Numbered from the stretch's first letter, positions 1 to 8,824 are shown. The stretch: 29,887 nt of DNA from CAWFFV01 sp963814985 (GCA_963814985.1 CAWFFV010000017.1:1-29887); one strand, 5' to 3'. Notes: generated by a model not told the origin, from the sequence alone. Numbers and translations are program-made.

Positions 1-74
1 TTTGCAGATACACAGGACAACAGGCCGTCCTTCCCTGCCCAGCCTGTCTCATTTTCGGAAGAAAGGAAACAACC

Positions 75-761
75 ATGGTCTCACTGCGCATTTTCGGCAC
101 TCCAGTCAAGATCACAGGAATGGTCTTGATTCCCATTGTGGTTCTTTGGGGAGGCATTACCTGGTTGGAGTTCTCCTGGCATCCAGAGCGGGCATTCTGG
201 CAAGGGGTACTCATGGGATTTGCTACGATGCTTCTTCTTTTGGTTGTCGAAGTTGGACATGCTCTCGCCCACATTTTCAGCGCTCGCGCTGCAGGGGCAC
301 CAATGGATGAACTCCTACTGTTCACGGCGGGGATGCCACGAACGCTCTATTGGAACAATGAGGTTTCACCGGATGCCCATCGGATACGCGCATTAGGTGG
401 CCCCATTTTCAACGCGGGAGGATTGCTCCTGAGCGCTGGGGTCTATGCAGTCGCATCAGGCAATGCCATCGCAAGAGAGCTAGCGGCATGGTCGGCAGGA
501 GGGCATGGACTCCTCTTGATACTGAGCCTGCTCCCTGTGTCCATAGTGGATGGGGGCACGCTCCTGAAGTGGACGCTGGTAGCAAGAGGAAGGACCGCGA
601 CGGAAGCGGATGAGATTATACGACGTGTCGACTGGGTGATGGGAATAGTGGGGGGGCTGATTGGTGTGGGGTTCATCGTCATGCAGATGTGGATAGCAGG
701 TATGATCCTGGTGGGAATTGGTGCCGTTGTCATAGCTATAGCGGAGGGCAGAATTCGATAG
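75..761 (+). CDS. M50-like site-2 protease family membrane protein, degenerate active site
   Basis: This is a 228-aa, mostly hydrophobic protein. The ATG follows a good ribosome binding site (GAAAGGAAA). Candidate membrane segments lie near residues 12-31, 42-65, 105-128, 143-160 and 190-222. Three landmarks of the M50 family are in order: the metal-binding helix at 57-66, GPIFN at 109-113 and DGG at 159-161. The usual HExxH reads V58-E-V-G-H62, so the first zinc ligand is lost while Glu59, His62 and Asp159 remain. The codon is GTC, at least two changes from a His codon, so a single sequencing error does not explain it. By family knowledge it would be an intramembrane protease. By inference it is inactive or binds metal differently. 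It has no evident operon partner; the next genes downstream are remnants. Confidence 0.7.
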   Translation: MVSLRIFGTPVKITGMVLIPIVVLWGGITWLEFSWHPERAFWQGVLMGFATMLLLLVVEVGHALAHIFSARAAGAPMDELLLFTAGMPRTLYWNNEVSPDAHRIRALGGPIFNAGGLLLSAGVYAVASGNAIARELAAWSAGGHGLLLILSLLPVSIVDGGTLLKWTLVARGRTATEADEIIRRVDWVMGIVGGLIGVGFIVMQMWIAGMILVGIGAVVIAIAEGRIR

Positions 762-989
762 TGTTCGCCTCCTTCAATTGGGACCACACTCGCAAAGGAG
801 TCGGACAGAGAGACAATTACGATATACAATTGCCATGGAACAACCAGGCAGGAAGAAAGAACTCAGAAACTGGGAAGAGCGTTTTCCGGTGCGAGCGGTG
901 AGAAGAGCTGGGGAGCACACGGGCACTCCTGCGTATCTGGTGAGCGCGACTGGTCAACAGGAAGAAAGACTTTCTATGTCAAGAGCTAA

Positions 990-1414
990 AAGCCTATCAA
1001 TGAAAAATTGAGAGAGAAATTGGGAGTGCTCTATGTACGTGGCTTCTATGGCATAACGCATCTGTTTCACCGACTCCGCCTGCCAAACGTTCTCAAGCCG
1101 GCTCTTGGTGGACTCGTTGTCGGGTTAATCGGGTTGGTCATCCCGCAAGCACTTGGCATGGGCTATGGTTGGATCCAATCGAGCAGGTACCTGAGCAGCA
1201 GCAAGGGCAACGAACGGTGGCCGAAGTGATAAATCGACAGGTCCAGGCACTGCATTCAGAAGAAACCTTGGAGGCAGCACTCAAAGAACTCACCACACGC
1301 CATGTCAGCCGGGCACCAGTGGTAGAGTCTGGAAATCAGCGTGTGGTTGGCATCTTAACGCTCTCCCAGATCGTACACGCGTATCAGCAGGTGAAAGCAA
1401 AGACACGCACGTGA
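990..1414 (+). pseudogene. CLC chloride channel/transporter with CBS domain, internally deleted remnant
   Basis: Two overlapping reading frames carry pieces of one protein. The first (from about 990 to 1175) encodes a CLC-type segment, with LKPALGGLVVGLIGL followed by a PQALGMGYGWIQ stretch, typical of the voltage-gated chloride channel fold. From about 1180 the sequence continues in the next frame as a CBS domain (VAEVINRQVQALHSEETL, then RVVGILTLSQIVHAYQ) and stops at 1414. Everything between that CLC helix and the CBS domain is missing, as are the first several hundred residues. CLC proteins with C-terminal CBS domains are a known architecture, so a large internal deletion that also changed frame is the simplest reading. 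No functional protein is expected. A stop codon at 987-989 closes the CLC frame upstream. Confidence 0.75.
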
Positions 1415-1456
1415 GCTTCATAGGCAAGCACAAGATATGCGTGTCAAGGAGGATCT

Positions 1457-1933
1457 ATGGCACTGGCTCATCGCCGTCCTTACGGCATCTATCGGTGGTT
1501 AGCAAACGCACCCCTCTGGTTGTATCGGTTTGGCCTGGGAGGCATTCTTGGTCACCGCATTCTCTGTCTGACCCATCGGGGACGCAAGAGTGGACAGATC
1601 CGTCGGACGGTGCTGGAAGTCCTCTCCTATGACCGACAAACGAAAGAGGTTCTCGTGGTTTCCGGTTGGGAAGGAAAGACAGATTGGTATCGCAACATTC
1701 AGCATGAGCCTGCACTTGAAGTGCAGATCGGGTGGATGCATTACCAGCCAACACAGAAATTTCTCTCGCCAGAGGAGACCGCTGATCTTCTCCTCACACT
1801 GTTTCGTCAGCATCCACAAGAGGTGCAATTCGTCGGGCAGCTATTGGGTATTGATCCCGACGCTCCTCCGCCTGTCCTTCAAGCCCGCCTGAAAAGCTTC
1901 TTTCGTGGGGTTCGTTTTGGGGTACGGCAATGA
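1457..1933 (+). CDS. DDN-family (deazaflavin-dependent nitroreductase-like) protein
   Basis: This 158-aa protein starts at an ATG with a perfect AAGGAGG eight bases upstream. The core LTHRGRKSGQIRRTVLEVL (residues 39-57) followed by the hydrophobic strand EVLVVSGWEGK and WYRNIQ matches the split-barrel DDN family, in which the T-x-GRKSG motif opens the cofactor-binding barrel. Known members bind F420 and reduce nitro compounds, quinones or enones; many others are of unknown substrate. The length is normal for the family and the frame is intact. It is monocistronic as far as can be seen: pseudogene remnants lie on both sides. Two hairpins follow it without a U-tract. Substrate and cofactor are not decided by the sequence. 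Confidence 0.8.
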   Translation: MALAHRRPYGIYRWLANAPLWLYRFGLGGILGHRILCLTHRGRKSGQIRRTVLEVLSYDRQTKEVLVVSGWEGKTDWYRNIQHEPALEVQIGWMHYQPTQKFLSPEETADLLLTLFRQHPQEVQFVGQLLGIDPDAPPPVLQARLKSFFRGVRFGVRQ

Positions 1934-1989
1934 TTTGTCGGGGAAAGGGCCATTTTCGCCTGTCTTTTCTCTTTTGGGGGTCAGAACAT

Positions 1990-2033
1990 CTTGCGGCGCT
2001 GAAACCGCAAGGAAAGCCATCTGTTCACAGATG
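1990..2033 (+). other. tandem hairpins after the DDN-family gene
   Basis: CTTGCGG (1990-1996) pairs with CCGCAAG (2005-2011), and CATCTG (2018-2023) pairs with CAGATG (2028-2033) across a 4-base loop. No T-run follows, so this is not a classical intrinsic terminator. The position 57 bp after a stop codon suggests a 3' end structure. Confidence 0.35.
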
Positions 2034-2185
2034 AAGGAACTCGTTCAGATACCGAAAAACGCTCCAAAAAGATGTCTGACACCTCCCTCTTCGTTTTCCA
2101 CGAAATGCTGCGATTTTCATACGTTGACAATTCAACAAATGAATGAGTTCTTCTCAGTGGCCTACAGCACATGACGTTTCAAAGG

Positions 2186-2281
2186 TGATACTAGTGGCGA
2201 AGTTGATTTTCGTGCTTGGCTTGATATCTGGCAAATTCAAGCCGAGTGCGGGCGTCGTTTTTGACTTCGCCACTAGTATCA
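2186..2281. repeat. 96-bp palindromic element (MITE/REP-like)
   Basis: An 18-bp perfect inverted repeat, TGATACTAGTGGCGAAGT at 2186-2203 and its complement at 2264-2281, bounds a 60-bp interior. The interior holds a second nearly matching pair, CTTGGCTTGA (2215-2224) against TCAAGCCGAG (about 2236-2245). The whole segment can fold as one long interrupted hairpin. Size and terminal repeats suggest a small non-autonomous mobile element or a structured intergenic repeat. No flanking target duplication was recognised. Confidence 0.55.
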
Positions 2282-2356
2282 AAAGTGGACATGGGCCGCT
2301 TTCTCTGCGTCATTTGGTCGTCATTTGGAGAAATTCTAGTGAAAGGAGATTTACCT

Positions 2357-2530
2357 ATGGAAAAGTTCGGTACCAGACTTCTACTTGCTGGCATCTTTCT
2401 TCTCCTTGTTGTATTCATTACCGCCTTTGTCGATGCCTGGATCCACAATCCTTCTTTCTCTTCGAGTGTACTTGCTCTCATGATCATTGCAACGTTGATA
2501 GCCGTCCTATTTCTGGCCCCTGAGTATTAG
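2357..2530 (+). CDS. small two-helix membrane protein
   Basis: The peptide is 57 aa and begins MEKFGTRLLL; the ATG at 2357 follows GAAAGGAGA at the right spacing, which favours this start over longer in-frame alternatives that would run through the palindrome upstream. Two hydrophobic segments (about residues 6-25 and 33-53) are separated by a short polar turn containing D and H residues, and the C-terminus is APEY. I do not recognise a family. It lies directly before an exchanger remnant, so it may be a leftover of a small ion-transport locus, but the intact frame and good ribosome binding site support expression. Confidence 0.5.
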   Translation: MEKFGTRLLLAGIFLLLVVFITAFVDAWIHNPSFSSSVLALMIIATLIAVLFLAPEY

Positions 2531-3189
2531 AGGAATTGGTGGCGTGATCGTGATGGTGCAGACGGGGCAAGCCTTCGCGGCGGACATCCATCTGTCACAG
2601 GCGATCCTGGGTCTTGTGGTCCTTGCCGTGGCAACCTCTCTGCCCAATACCGTGGTTGCATTTACGCTGGCCCGATCCGTTCGGGCCTCCGCCTGCGTGG
2701 AGGAAGTCTTGAGTAGGTAATAGCATCAATGCCACCTTGGATATGGCACTTCCCTTGCTCCTGTGGCAGCCCATCCATTCCGATCCCGTCCGGACTGTTG
2801 TTCCCGTATGTGCTCCTCATTGTCAGCGCCGATGAAAATCCGAGCTGGTTTAGGTGCGTTTTGAGTCAATGGCTGAGCAAGTGGAGCATGCTTCTCAGGC
2901 GGTATCAAGGCCGCTATCGCTTACCCTTGACACCGCCTGAGAAGCATGCTCAGAGAATTGATGCGCCATTAAAACAAAAAAAATGGTCATTTCTTTTTCC
3001 CTGGGAAAGCCGTCATTTCAGCCCCAAATCGCCTCTCAATCGGCTCGGAATTACGCCGTCGTTAATATCATGGTGGTGCTCACGCTCATCATGCTGATTG
3101 GTACACTCAGGCAACGTGTAAGTCGTTTGACCGGGTTCCTACTGGCCCTGATCTATGTCAGTTGGGTCGTGGTGCATGCCTTCGCATAG
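2502..3189 (+). pseudogene. Na+/Ca2+ exchanger (CaCA family) C-terminal remnant
   Basis: Three in-order pieces of one membrane protein are visible. At 2544-2720 the frame reads SQAILGLVVLAVATSLPNTV, the second alpha-repeat of the cation/Ca2+ exchanger family (usual form VxALATSLPE). One base further the frame changes and continues as NSINATLDMALPLLLW, where the family has its conserved Asn/Ser helix. After the hairpin at 2884-2951 the C-terminal helices appear at about 3058-3189 (MVVLTLIMLIGTLRQ, then RLTGFLLALIYVSW). The N-terminal half is absent. The known role of the family is Ca2+ or cation efflux across the plasma membrane. This copy is dead: one frameshift, one probable insertion and a missing first half. 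Confidence 0.65.
2884..2951. repeat. long perfect hairpin inside the exchanger remnant
   Basis: GAGCATGCTTCTCAGGCGGT (2884-2903) and its exact reverse complement (2932-2951) form a 20-bp stem. After one mismatch the pairing continues for six more bases (TCAAGG with CCTTGA), giving 26 of 27 pairs around a 14-base loop. It sits between two pieces of the exchanger remnant, so it may be an inserted palindrome unit. No T-run follows; a terminator role is unlikely. Confidence 0.6.
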
Positions 3190-3786
3190 CACCCTGGTCA
3201 AGAAGGAGAACACGCATATTCACACCGACGTAAAGTGTACATTTGGACATTTCTGGCAACTAATCCTGGCAAGTTACAAGCAAGCTAGTCCGACTGATGG
3301 TGTGAGGGATCTGTGATGTTTCTCCCTCTTTTCGTAACCGCATTGTGAACCTGCTGCGCAAGAATAGAAAGATCAAGAGGCGACAGCGTGTTCGAAGCAG
3401 AAACGGAGAGGGCGCACACATTAGCTCCGCCCAAAACTGACAAGGTTCCAGATCGTCACGAAGACGCTAAGCAGCGCAGTCGCACGTATGTCGTGCAAGC
3501 AAAGCAGACCGGTCTGGTTTCACCCGCTGGACGTCTGGCGTAGTTGCTGAGCAGGTTATGCACGAGATGCGACCAGTGTCGGTCTTTGTCCGGCACTGGT
3601 CGCGTGAGGGTGAACCTCCCCCCAAGACGTCACCAAATAGCACTGGTGGCCTCGTTAGGCCTCTCCAAGTGATCAGCAAGCAGGCATCTGTTTGAAAAGC
3701 GGGAGATGATGGAAGAAGGAGAGGAACATACTCGTTGAATAGCGAATAAGGTGCGCATACTGTGCTGCCTTCTGGAGAGATCTACC
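3190..3786. other. 597-bp leader region upstream of phosphoketolase with several hairpins
   Basis: No gene is seen. Between 3450 and 3665 several compact hairpins follow each other: GCACG/CGTGC (3482-3496), the palindrome CAGACCGGTCTG (3505-3516), a 14-bp stem with one mismatch at 3569-3603, and GGCCT/AGGCC with a CGTT loop (3648-3661). Such density upstream of a metabolic gene suggests a structured 5' leader or small RNA. I could not match it to a known riboswitch class from conserved motifs. Confidence 0.35.
3569..3603 (+). other. strong hairpin in the phosphoketolase leader
   Basis: GCGACCAGTGTCGG (3569-3582) pairs with CCGGCACTGGTCGC (3590-3603) with a single G-T mismatch around a 7-base loop. 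There is no following T-run. It is about 180 bases upstream of the phosphoketolase start. Confidence 0.5.
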
Positions 3787-6144
3787 ATGACCTATCTTGA
3801 TCAGACGCGTCTCCATTTGCTACACCAGTATTGGAACGCCGCAAACTACCTGACCGTCGGGCAAATCTATTTGCAGGACAATCCTCTACTCAGAGAACCA
3901 TTATGCCCCGAACAGATCAAACCGCGCTTACTGGGACATTGGGGAACATCCCCAGGTCTCAATTTGTTATATGTCCACCTCAATCGGCTCATCATCGACC
4001 ACGATGTGAATATGATCTACCTGGCAGGGCCCGGGCATGGCGGACCGGCAGTGCTCGCCAATGTGTACCTGGAGGGGACCTATAGCGAGGTATACCCCCA
4101 CATCAGCCAGGATGCCGGGGGGATGCGCCTGCTCTTCCGCCAGTTTTCGACGCCTGGAGGCGTTCCCAGCCATGTCAGCGTGCCTACACCTGGTTCCATC
4201 CATGAGGGAGGCGAACTCGGCTATGTGCTGGTGCATGCCTTTGGTGCGGCCTTTGATAATCCTGATCTGATCGTGGCCGCAATCGTCGGTGATGGCGAAG
4301 CAGAGACCGGGCCACTGGAGGGTTCCTGGAAGAGCCTGGATTTCTTAGACCCGGTGCGTGATGGAGCAGTTCTGCCTATCTTGCACCTGAATGGCTACAA
4401 GATTTCTGGACCAACGGTGCTGGGGCGTCAGCGCGATGAGCAAATCAAGCGTTTGCTCTCAGGTCACGGCTACGATGTGCACTTTGTAGAAGGCGATGAG
4501 CCAATGGCGGTCCATCAAGCCTTGGCAGAGACGCTGGACACCTGTTATGAAAAAATTCGCTCCTATCAAGTGGATGCTCGTCGTCATGGCTTTACGAAAC
4601 GACCACCGTGGCCTGCTATTGTCATGCGTACCCCTAAAGGGTGGACAGGACCCAAAGAGGTCGATGGCCTTCCCGTAGAAGGCACGTTCCGTGCGCACCA
4701 GGTTCCGGTGACTGACGTGAGGACAAAGCCAGAGCATCTGCATATCCTTGAGAAGTGGATGCGGAGTTACCAGCCAGAAGTGCTCTTTGATGAGCAGGGA
4801 CATGTCCTCTCGGAGTTGGCACAACTCGCACCAAAGGGGGAACGTCGGATGAGCGCCAACTCGCACTCCAATGGTGGCAAGCTTCTGATCGACCTGGATC
4901 TGCCTCCATTCATCGACTACGCCATTGAAGTCAAACAACCCGCGACTGAGCGCCATGAATCGACGCGCCAGTTTGGGAAGATGATGCGCGACATCTTTAC
5001 CAGGAACGCCATACAGCACAATTTTCGCCTCTTCTGTCCTGATGAAACCAATTCAAACCGCCTCGGCAACGTTTTTGAGGTGGAGAATCGCTGTTTTATA
5101 GAACCCATGATCGCGATAGATGACCACCTGTCCCCAGACGGACGCGTGATGGAGGTACTCAGCGAACATCTCTGTCATGGGTGGTTAGAAGGCTACCTGC
5201 TAACCGGACGACACGGCGTGTTTGCGAGCTATGAGGCATTTGCGATGATCTCGGCTTCCATGACGGTACAACATGCCAAATGGCTGGAAAAGAGCCTCAC
5301 CCTTCCCTGGCGCATGCCCATCGCGTCCCTGAACCTCTTGCTGACGTCGACCTGTTGGCGCAACGATCACAACGGGTTCAGTCATCAAGGCCCCGGACTC
5401 ATCGACACCGTTCTCTCGAAGAAAGCGACAGTGGCCCGCATCTATCTGCCACCCGATGCGAATTGCCTGCTCTCGGTGGCTGATCACTGTTTGCGCAGCC
5501 GCGATTATGTGAACCTGATCGTCATCGATAAGCAGCCGCAACTGCAATGGCTCTCCATGGAGGAAGCGGTCGCGCACTGCACGAGCGGCCTCTCCATCTG
5601 GCACTGGGCGAGCAACGACGAGTACCTTGAACCGGACGTCGTGCTCGCCTGCGCCGGGGATATTCCCACGCTAGAGACGGTTGCCGCTGCCTGGTGGCTG
5701 CGCCATCACCTGCCAGAACTAAAGGTGCGCGTGGTTAACGTTGTCGATCTCATGAGGCTCTTTCCGCCAGAGCTACATCCCCATGGCATGGAAAACGCGA
5801 CCTTTATCGAGCACTTCACTCAGGACAGGCCCGTGGTGTTTGCGTACCATGGGTATCCACGCGCTATTCATGAGATCATACACGGGCGTCCCCATGTGGA
5901 CCGTTTCCACGTGCGAGGTTTCATCGATGAGGGAACCACGACCACTCCCTTTGATATGGTGGTGCTTAATAAGATGAGCCGCTATCATCTTTGTATCGAG
6001 GCGATGCGGCGGGTTGAGCGCGTGCGAGGGCTGACCCCAGCGTTGATTGCTGAATGCAATGATCTGCTTACCAGGCACGATGCCTATGTCCGTGCCAATT
6101 TCGAAGATATGCCTGAGGTGCAGGAGTGGGTATGGACGAATTAA
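3787..6144 (+). CDS. xfp: phosphoketolase (xylulose-5-phosphate/fructose-6-phosphate)
   Basis: This 785-aa thiamine-diphosphate enzyme cleaves xylulose-5-P and/or fructose-6-P with inorganic phosphate to acetyl-phosphate plus glyceraldehyde-3-P or erythrose-4-P, in the cytosol. Family signatures are complete: YWNAANYLTVGQIYL near the N-terminus, LLGHWGTSPGLN, TPGSIHEGGELGYVLVHAFG, the ThDP motif GDGEAETGPLEGSW, NGYKISGPT, and later GRHGVFASYEAFAMI and STCWRNDHNGFSHQGPG. An in-frame GTG lies 36 bases upstream at 3751, but family alignments begin at the residues after 3787, and GGAGAG precedes this ATG, so 3787 is preferred. The length is normal. The stop is 36 bp before the H+-ATPase ATG, so the two are probably co-transcribed. 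The sequence does not decide the preferred sugar. Confidence 0.95.
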   Translation: MTYLDQTRLHLLHQYWNAANYLTVGQIYLQDNPLLREPLCPEQIKPRLLGHWGTSPGLNLLYVHLNRLIIDHDVNMIYLAGPGHGGPAVLANVYLEGTYSEVYPHISQDAGGMRLLFRQFSTPGGVPSHVSVPTPGSIHEGGELGYVLVHAFGAAFDNPDLIVAAIVGDGEAETGPLEGSWKSLDFLDPVRDGAVLPILHLNGYKISGPTVLGRQRDEQIKRLLSGHGYDVHFVEGDEPMAVHQALAETLDTCYEKIRSYQVDARRHGFTKRPPWPAIVMRTPKGWTGPKEVDGLPVEGTFRAHQVPVTDVRTKPEHLHILEKWMRSYQPEVLFDEQGHVLSELAQLAPKGERRMSANSHSNGGKLLIDLDLPPFIDYAIEVKQPATERHESTRQFGKMMRDIFTRNAIQHNFRLFCPDETNSNRLGNVFEVENRCFIEPMIAIDDHLSPDGRVMEVLSEHLCHGWLEGYLLTGRHGVFASYEAFAMISASMTVQHAKWLEKSLTLPWRMPIASLNLLLTSTCWRNDHNGFSHQGPGLIDTVLSKKATVARIYLPPDANCLLSVADHCLRSRDYVNLIVIDKQPQLQWLSMEEAVAHCTSGLSIWHWASNDEYLEPDVVLACAGDIPTLETVAAAWWLRHHLPELKVRVVNVVDLMRLFPPELHPHGMENATFIEHFTQDRPVVFAYHGYPRAIHEIIHGRPHVDRFHVRGFIDEGTTTTPFDMVVLNKMSRYHLCIEAMRRVERVRGLTPALIAECNDLLTRHDAYVRANFEDMPEVQEWVWTN

Positions 6145-6180
6145 ACGGGGAGAAAGTATCTCAAAAAAGAGGAGACGCTG

Positions 6181-8688
6181 ATGAAAACCAGAAACCATTC
6201 CCAACAAGCAAAACCTGTGCCCTCTGCGCAACAGGCAGAGATTACATCACTTTCGCTGACAGCGCTACAGGCTCATCTTGGTGCAACGCTGGATGGCCTG
6301 GGCACTGCTGAAGTACATGAGCGGCTGGCTCGCGATGGTTACAACGAATTAACTGAAAAGCGTGTTCATCCTCTTTTGCGCCTTTTATCCTCATTTTGGG
6401 GACCCATTCCCTGGATGATTGAGGTGGCAGCCATCCTCTCCCTGGTGGTACGCCACTGGGCTGACCTTATTATTATCCTGACCTTGTTGGTGATGAACGC
6501 CCTGGTGGGCTTCTGGGAGGAGTACCAGGCTAACACGACCATTGCTGCACTCAAGTCGCATCTGGCACTGCAAGCCCGCGCCCGGCGAGATGGTGCCTGG
6601 GTCACCATCCCTGCGCGTGAACTGGTATCTGGTGATCTCATCCACCTGCGCATCGGAGAGATTATACCAGCCGACGCCAGATTACTGGAGGGCGATCCCG
6701 TGGAAGTGGATCAGTCAGCGCTGACCGGTGAGTCCTTACCCGTCACCCGTAAGGCGGATGAGAACGTCTACTCCGGCGCTATCATGAAACGCGGGGAAAT
6801 TGATGCATTGGTGTATGCAACTGGACAAGAAACCTACTTTGGGACGACAGCCCACCTCGTGGAGGAAGCCCACACCACAAGCCATTTCCAGCGCGCAGTC
6901 TTGAAAATTGGGGACTACCTCATCGTGCTCGCCGTGACCCTCGTAATCCTGATTCTGCTGGTGGCTCTCTTCCGGGGCGATAATATGCTGACCACGCTCC
7001 AATTTGCCCTGGTGTTGACCGTCGCGGCTGTCCCCGTCGCCATGCCCACCGTGTTGTCCGTGACCATGGCGGTAGGAGCGCGTATCCTTGCCCACAAACA
7101 GGCGGTGGTGAGTCGGCTCGCGGCCATCGAGGAACTCGCAGGGATCGATGTGCTCTGCTCGGATAAAACCGGCACCTTAACGCAGAATACACTGGTTCTG
7201 GGAACGCCATATTGCGTGACGGCGACCCATCCCGATCAGGTGATTTTTGCGGCAGCACTGGCATCGCGAAGCGAAGATCAGGACCCCATCGATATGGCTA
7301 TCCTGGGTGGCCTTGAAAAAGAGCAACAGCAGGACATCTCCCATCGCTACCAGATCACGCACTTCCAGCCTTTTGATCCCGTACACAAGCGGACGGAAGG
7401 GACAGTAAAAGGGCCTGATGGACAGACGTTCCGCGTCACTAAAGGAGCCCCTCAGGTGATCCAGGCGCTTTCTGCCACCCCTGAAAAGATCCAGGCACAA
7501 GTGGAGCAGGCCGTCCAGGATTTTGCGAAGCGGGGATTCCGCGCCTTAGGGGTTGCTCGTACTGATGAACAGGAACAGTGGCAGATGCTGGGTGTGCTCC
7601 CTCTGTATGACCCTCTGAGAGACGATTCCCAGGCGACCATTGCCACGGCCAAACAGATGGGGGTTCAGGTCAAGATGGTCACGGGAGATCAGATGGCTAT
7701 CGCGACAGAAATTGCTGGTCAATTGGGTCTTGGGACCCACATTCTGGACGCATCGCTGTTTTCCCACACTCCTTCCCATCAAACGGATCAGCTGACTGAG
7801 ACGATCGAGCAAGCCGATGGCTTCGCGCAGGTGTTCCCCGAGCATAAGTACGCCATTGTGGAAGCGTTGCAGAAGCGGGGACACATTGTCGGTATGACCG
7901 GTGACGGAGTCAATGATGCCCCCGCGCTCAAGAAGGCTGACGCTGGTATTGCCGTCTCTGGTGCAACCGATGCAGCTCGCTCGGCTGCTTCTGTTGTTCT
8001 GCTGGTTCCTGGTCTCTCCGTGATCATTGACGCGATCAAAGAGGGCCGTAAAACCTTTCAACGCATGAATAGTTATGCGATCTATCGTATGACGGAAACC
8101 ATCCGGATCTTGCTTTTCATGACCCTATCCATCCTGGTGTTCAATTTCTATCCGGTGACAGCGATCATGATTGTCCTGCTGGCCGTACTCAATGATGGGG
8201 CTATCCTGTCTATCGCGTATGATCGTGTGCATTACTCGGACCAGCCAGAAACCTGGGATATGCCAAAGGTTCTGGGTATCGCGACCACACTAGGAATGCT
8301 TGGCGTTGTGGAAACGTTCGGTCTGTTGTACCTGGGAACAAACGTCTTTCATCTCAACCGCGAACTCATTCAATCCTTGATCTATTTGAAGCTTTCCGTT
8401 TCGGGGCATCTGACCATTTTTGTCACGCGCACACGTGGGCCTTTCTGGTCCATTCGACCAGCTTCTCTTCTGTTGGGAGCTGTCCTGAGCACCCAACTCA
8501 TAGCGACACTGATTACTGTGTACGGGCTGCTAATGGCTCCGATTGGCTGGGAATATGCGCTACTCGTCTGGGGCTACGCACTATTCTGGTTTTTGATCGA
8601 GGATCGCGTCAAGTTGGGAGCCTACCGTATCTTTGATCGACGCCAGCCAGGGCTGCTGGCAATGCAGAGAAAACATACGAGTCTCTAG
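6181..8688 (+). CDS. plasma-membrane-type proton-pumping P-type ATPase (P3A)
   Basis: The protein is 835 aa. It pumps H+ out of the cell using ATP, as in fungal, plant and some prokaryotic P3A ATPases. Landmarks: an N-terminal cation-ATPase segment (about 20-60), TM1-2 (about 70-110), the actuator loop with LTGES at 181-185, TM4 with PVAMP at 284-288, the phosphorylation site D328 in DKTGTLTQ, the MVTGD motif, GDGVNDAP in the P domain, and six C-terminal helices. Length fits the family. AAAAGAGGAG precedes the ATG. It lies 36 bp after phosphoketolase and 136 bp before the GH65 gene on the same strand. Proton rather than metal transport is inferred from the PVAMP helix and lack of a heavy-metal CPC motif or N-terminal metal domain. 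Confidence 0.9.
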   Translation: MKTRNHSQQAKPVPSAQQAEITSLSLTALQAHLGATLDGLGTAEVHERLARDGYNELTEKRVHPLLRLLSSFWGPIPWMIEVAAILSLVVRHWADLIIILTLLVMNALVGFWEEYQANTTIAALKSHLALQARARRDGAWVTIPARELVSGDLIHLRIGEIIPADARLLEGDPVEVDQSALTGESLPVTRKADENVYSGAIMKRGEIDALVYATGQETYFGTTAHLVEEAHTTSHFQRAVLKIGDYLIVLAVTLVILILLVALFRGDNMLTTLQFALVLTVAAVPVAMPTVLSVTMAVGARILAHKQAVVSRLAAIEELAGIDVLCSDKTGTLTQNTLVLGTPYCVTATHPDQVIFAAALASRSEDQDPIDMAILGGLEKEQQQDISHRYQITHFQPFDPVHKRTEGTVKGPDGQTFRVTKGAPQVIQALSATPEKIQAQVEQAVQDFAKRGFRALGVARTDEQEQWQMLGVLPLYDPLRDDSQATIATAKQMGVQVKMVTGDQMAIATEIAGQLGLGTHILDASLFSHTPSHQTDQLTETIEQADGFAQVFPEHKYAIVEALQKRGHIVGMTGDGVNDAPALKKADAGIAVSGATDAARSAASVVLLVPGLSVIIDAIKEGRKTFQRMNSYAIYRMTETIRILLFMTLSILVFNFYPVTAIMIVLLAVLNDGAILSIAYDRVHYSDQPETWDMPKVLGIATTLGMLGVVETFGLLYLGTNVFHLNRELIQSLIYLKLSVSGHLTIFVTRTRGPFWSIRPASLLLGAVLSTQLIATLITVYGLLMAPIGWEYALLVWGYALFWFLIEDRVKLGAYRIFDRRQPGLLAMQRKHTSL

Positions 8689-8705
8689 ATGTATCGCAGG
8701 TCGTC

Positions 8706-8735
8706 GTAAGCAAGAGAATCACTTCTCCCGCTTAC
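8706..8735 (+). other. intercistronic hairpin between H+-ATPase and GH65 genes
   Basis: GTAAGC (8706-8711) pairs with GCTTAC (8730-8735), enclosing a second stem GAGAA/TTCTC (8714-8718 with 8723-8727) with a TCAC loop. There is no T-run after it. It could stabilise or process a common transcript rather than end it. Confidence 0.35.
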
Positions 8736-8824
8736 AACAATGACAAGAGTACTGACATTCGATGTTGCAGGAAGACAAAGAAAGGAACAAAGGGTCTGTT
8801 CAAATTCGAGAGACTGGGAGAACT

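Larger units (their letters stand above)
1934..2356. other. intergenic stretch of 423 bp, no gene seen
   Basis: Open frames here have no ribosome binding site and unprotein-like composition. The stretch holds the paired hairpins at 1990-2033 and the palindromic element at 2186-2281. I see nothing else in it. Confidence 0.5.

Noticed and set aside
835..1011. 58-codon + frame (MEQPGRKKELRNWEERF) before the CLC remnant
   Set aside because: Poor ribosome binding site, no recognised motif, and adjacent to decayed DNA. It could be a fragment, but I cannot support it as a gene.
3751..3786. GTG start giving a 12-residue longer phosphoketolase
   Set aside because: No ribosome binding site; family starts and the GGAGAG site favour 3787.
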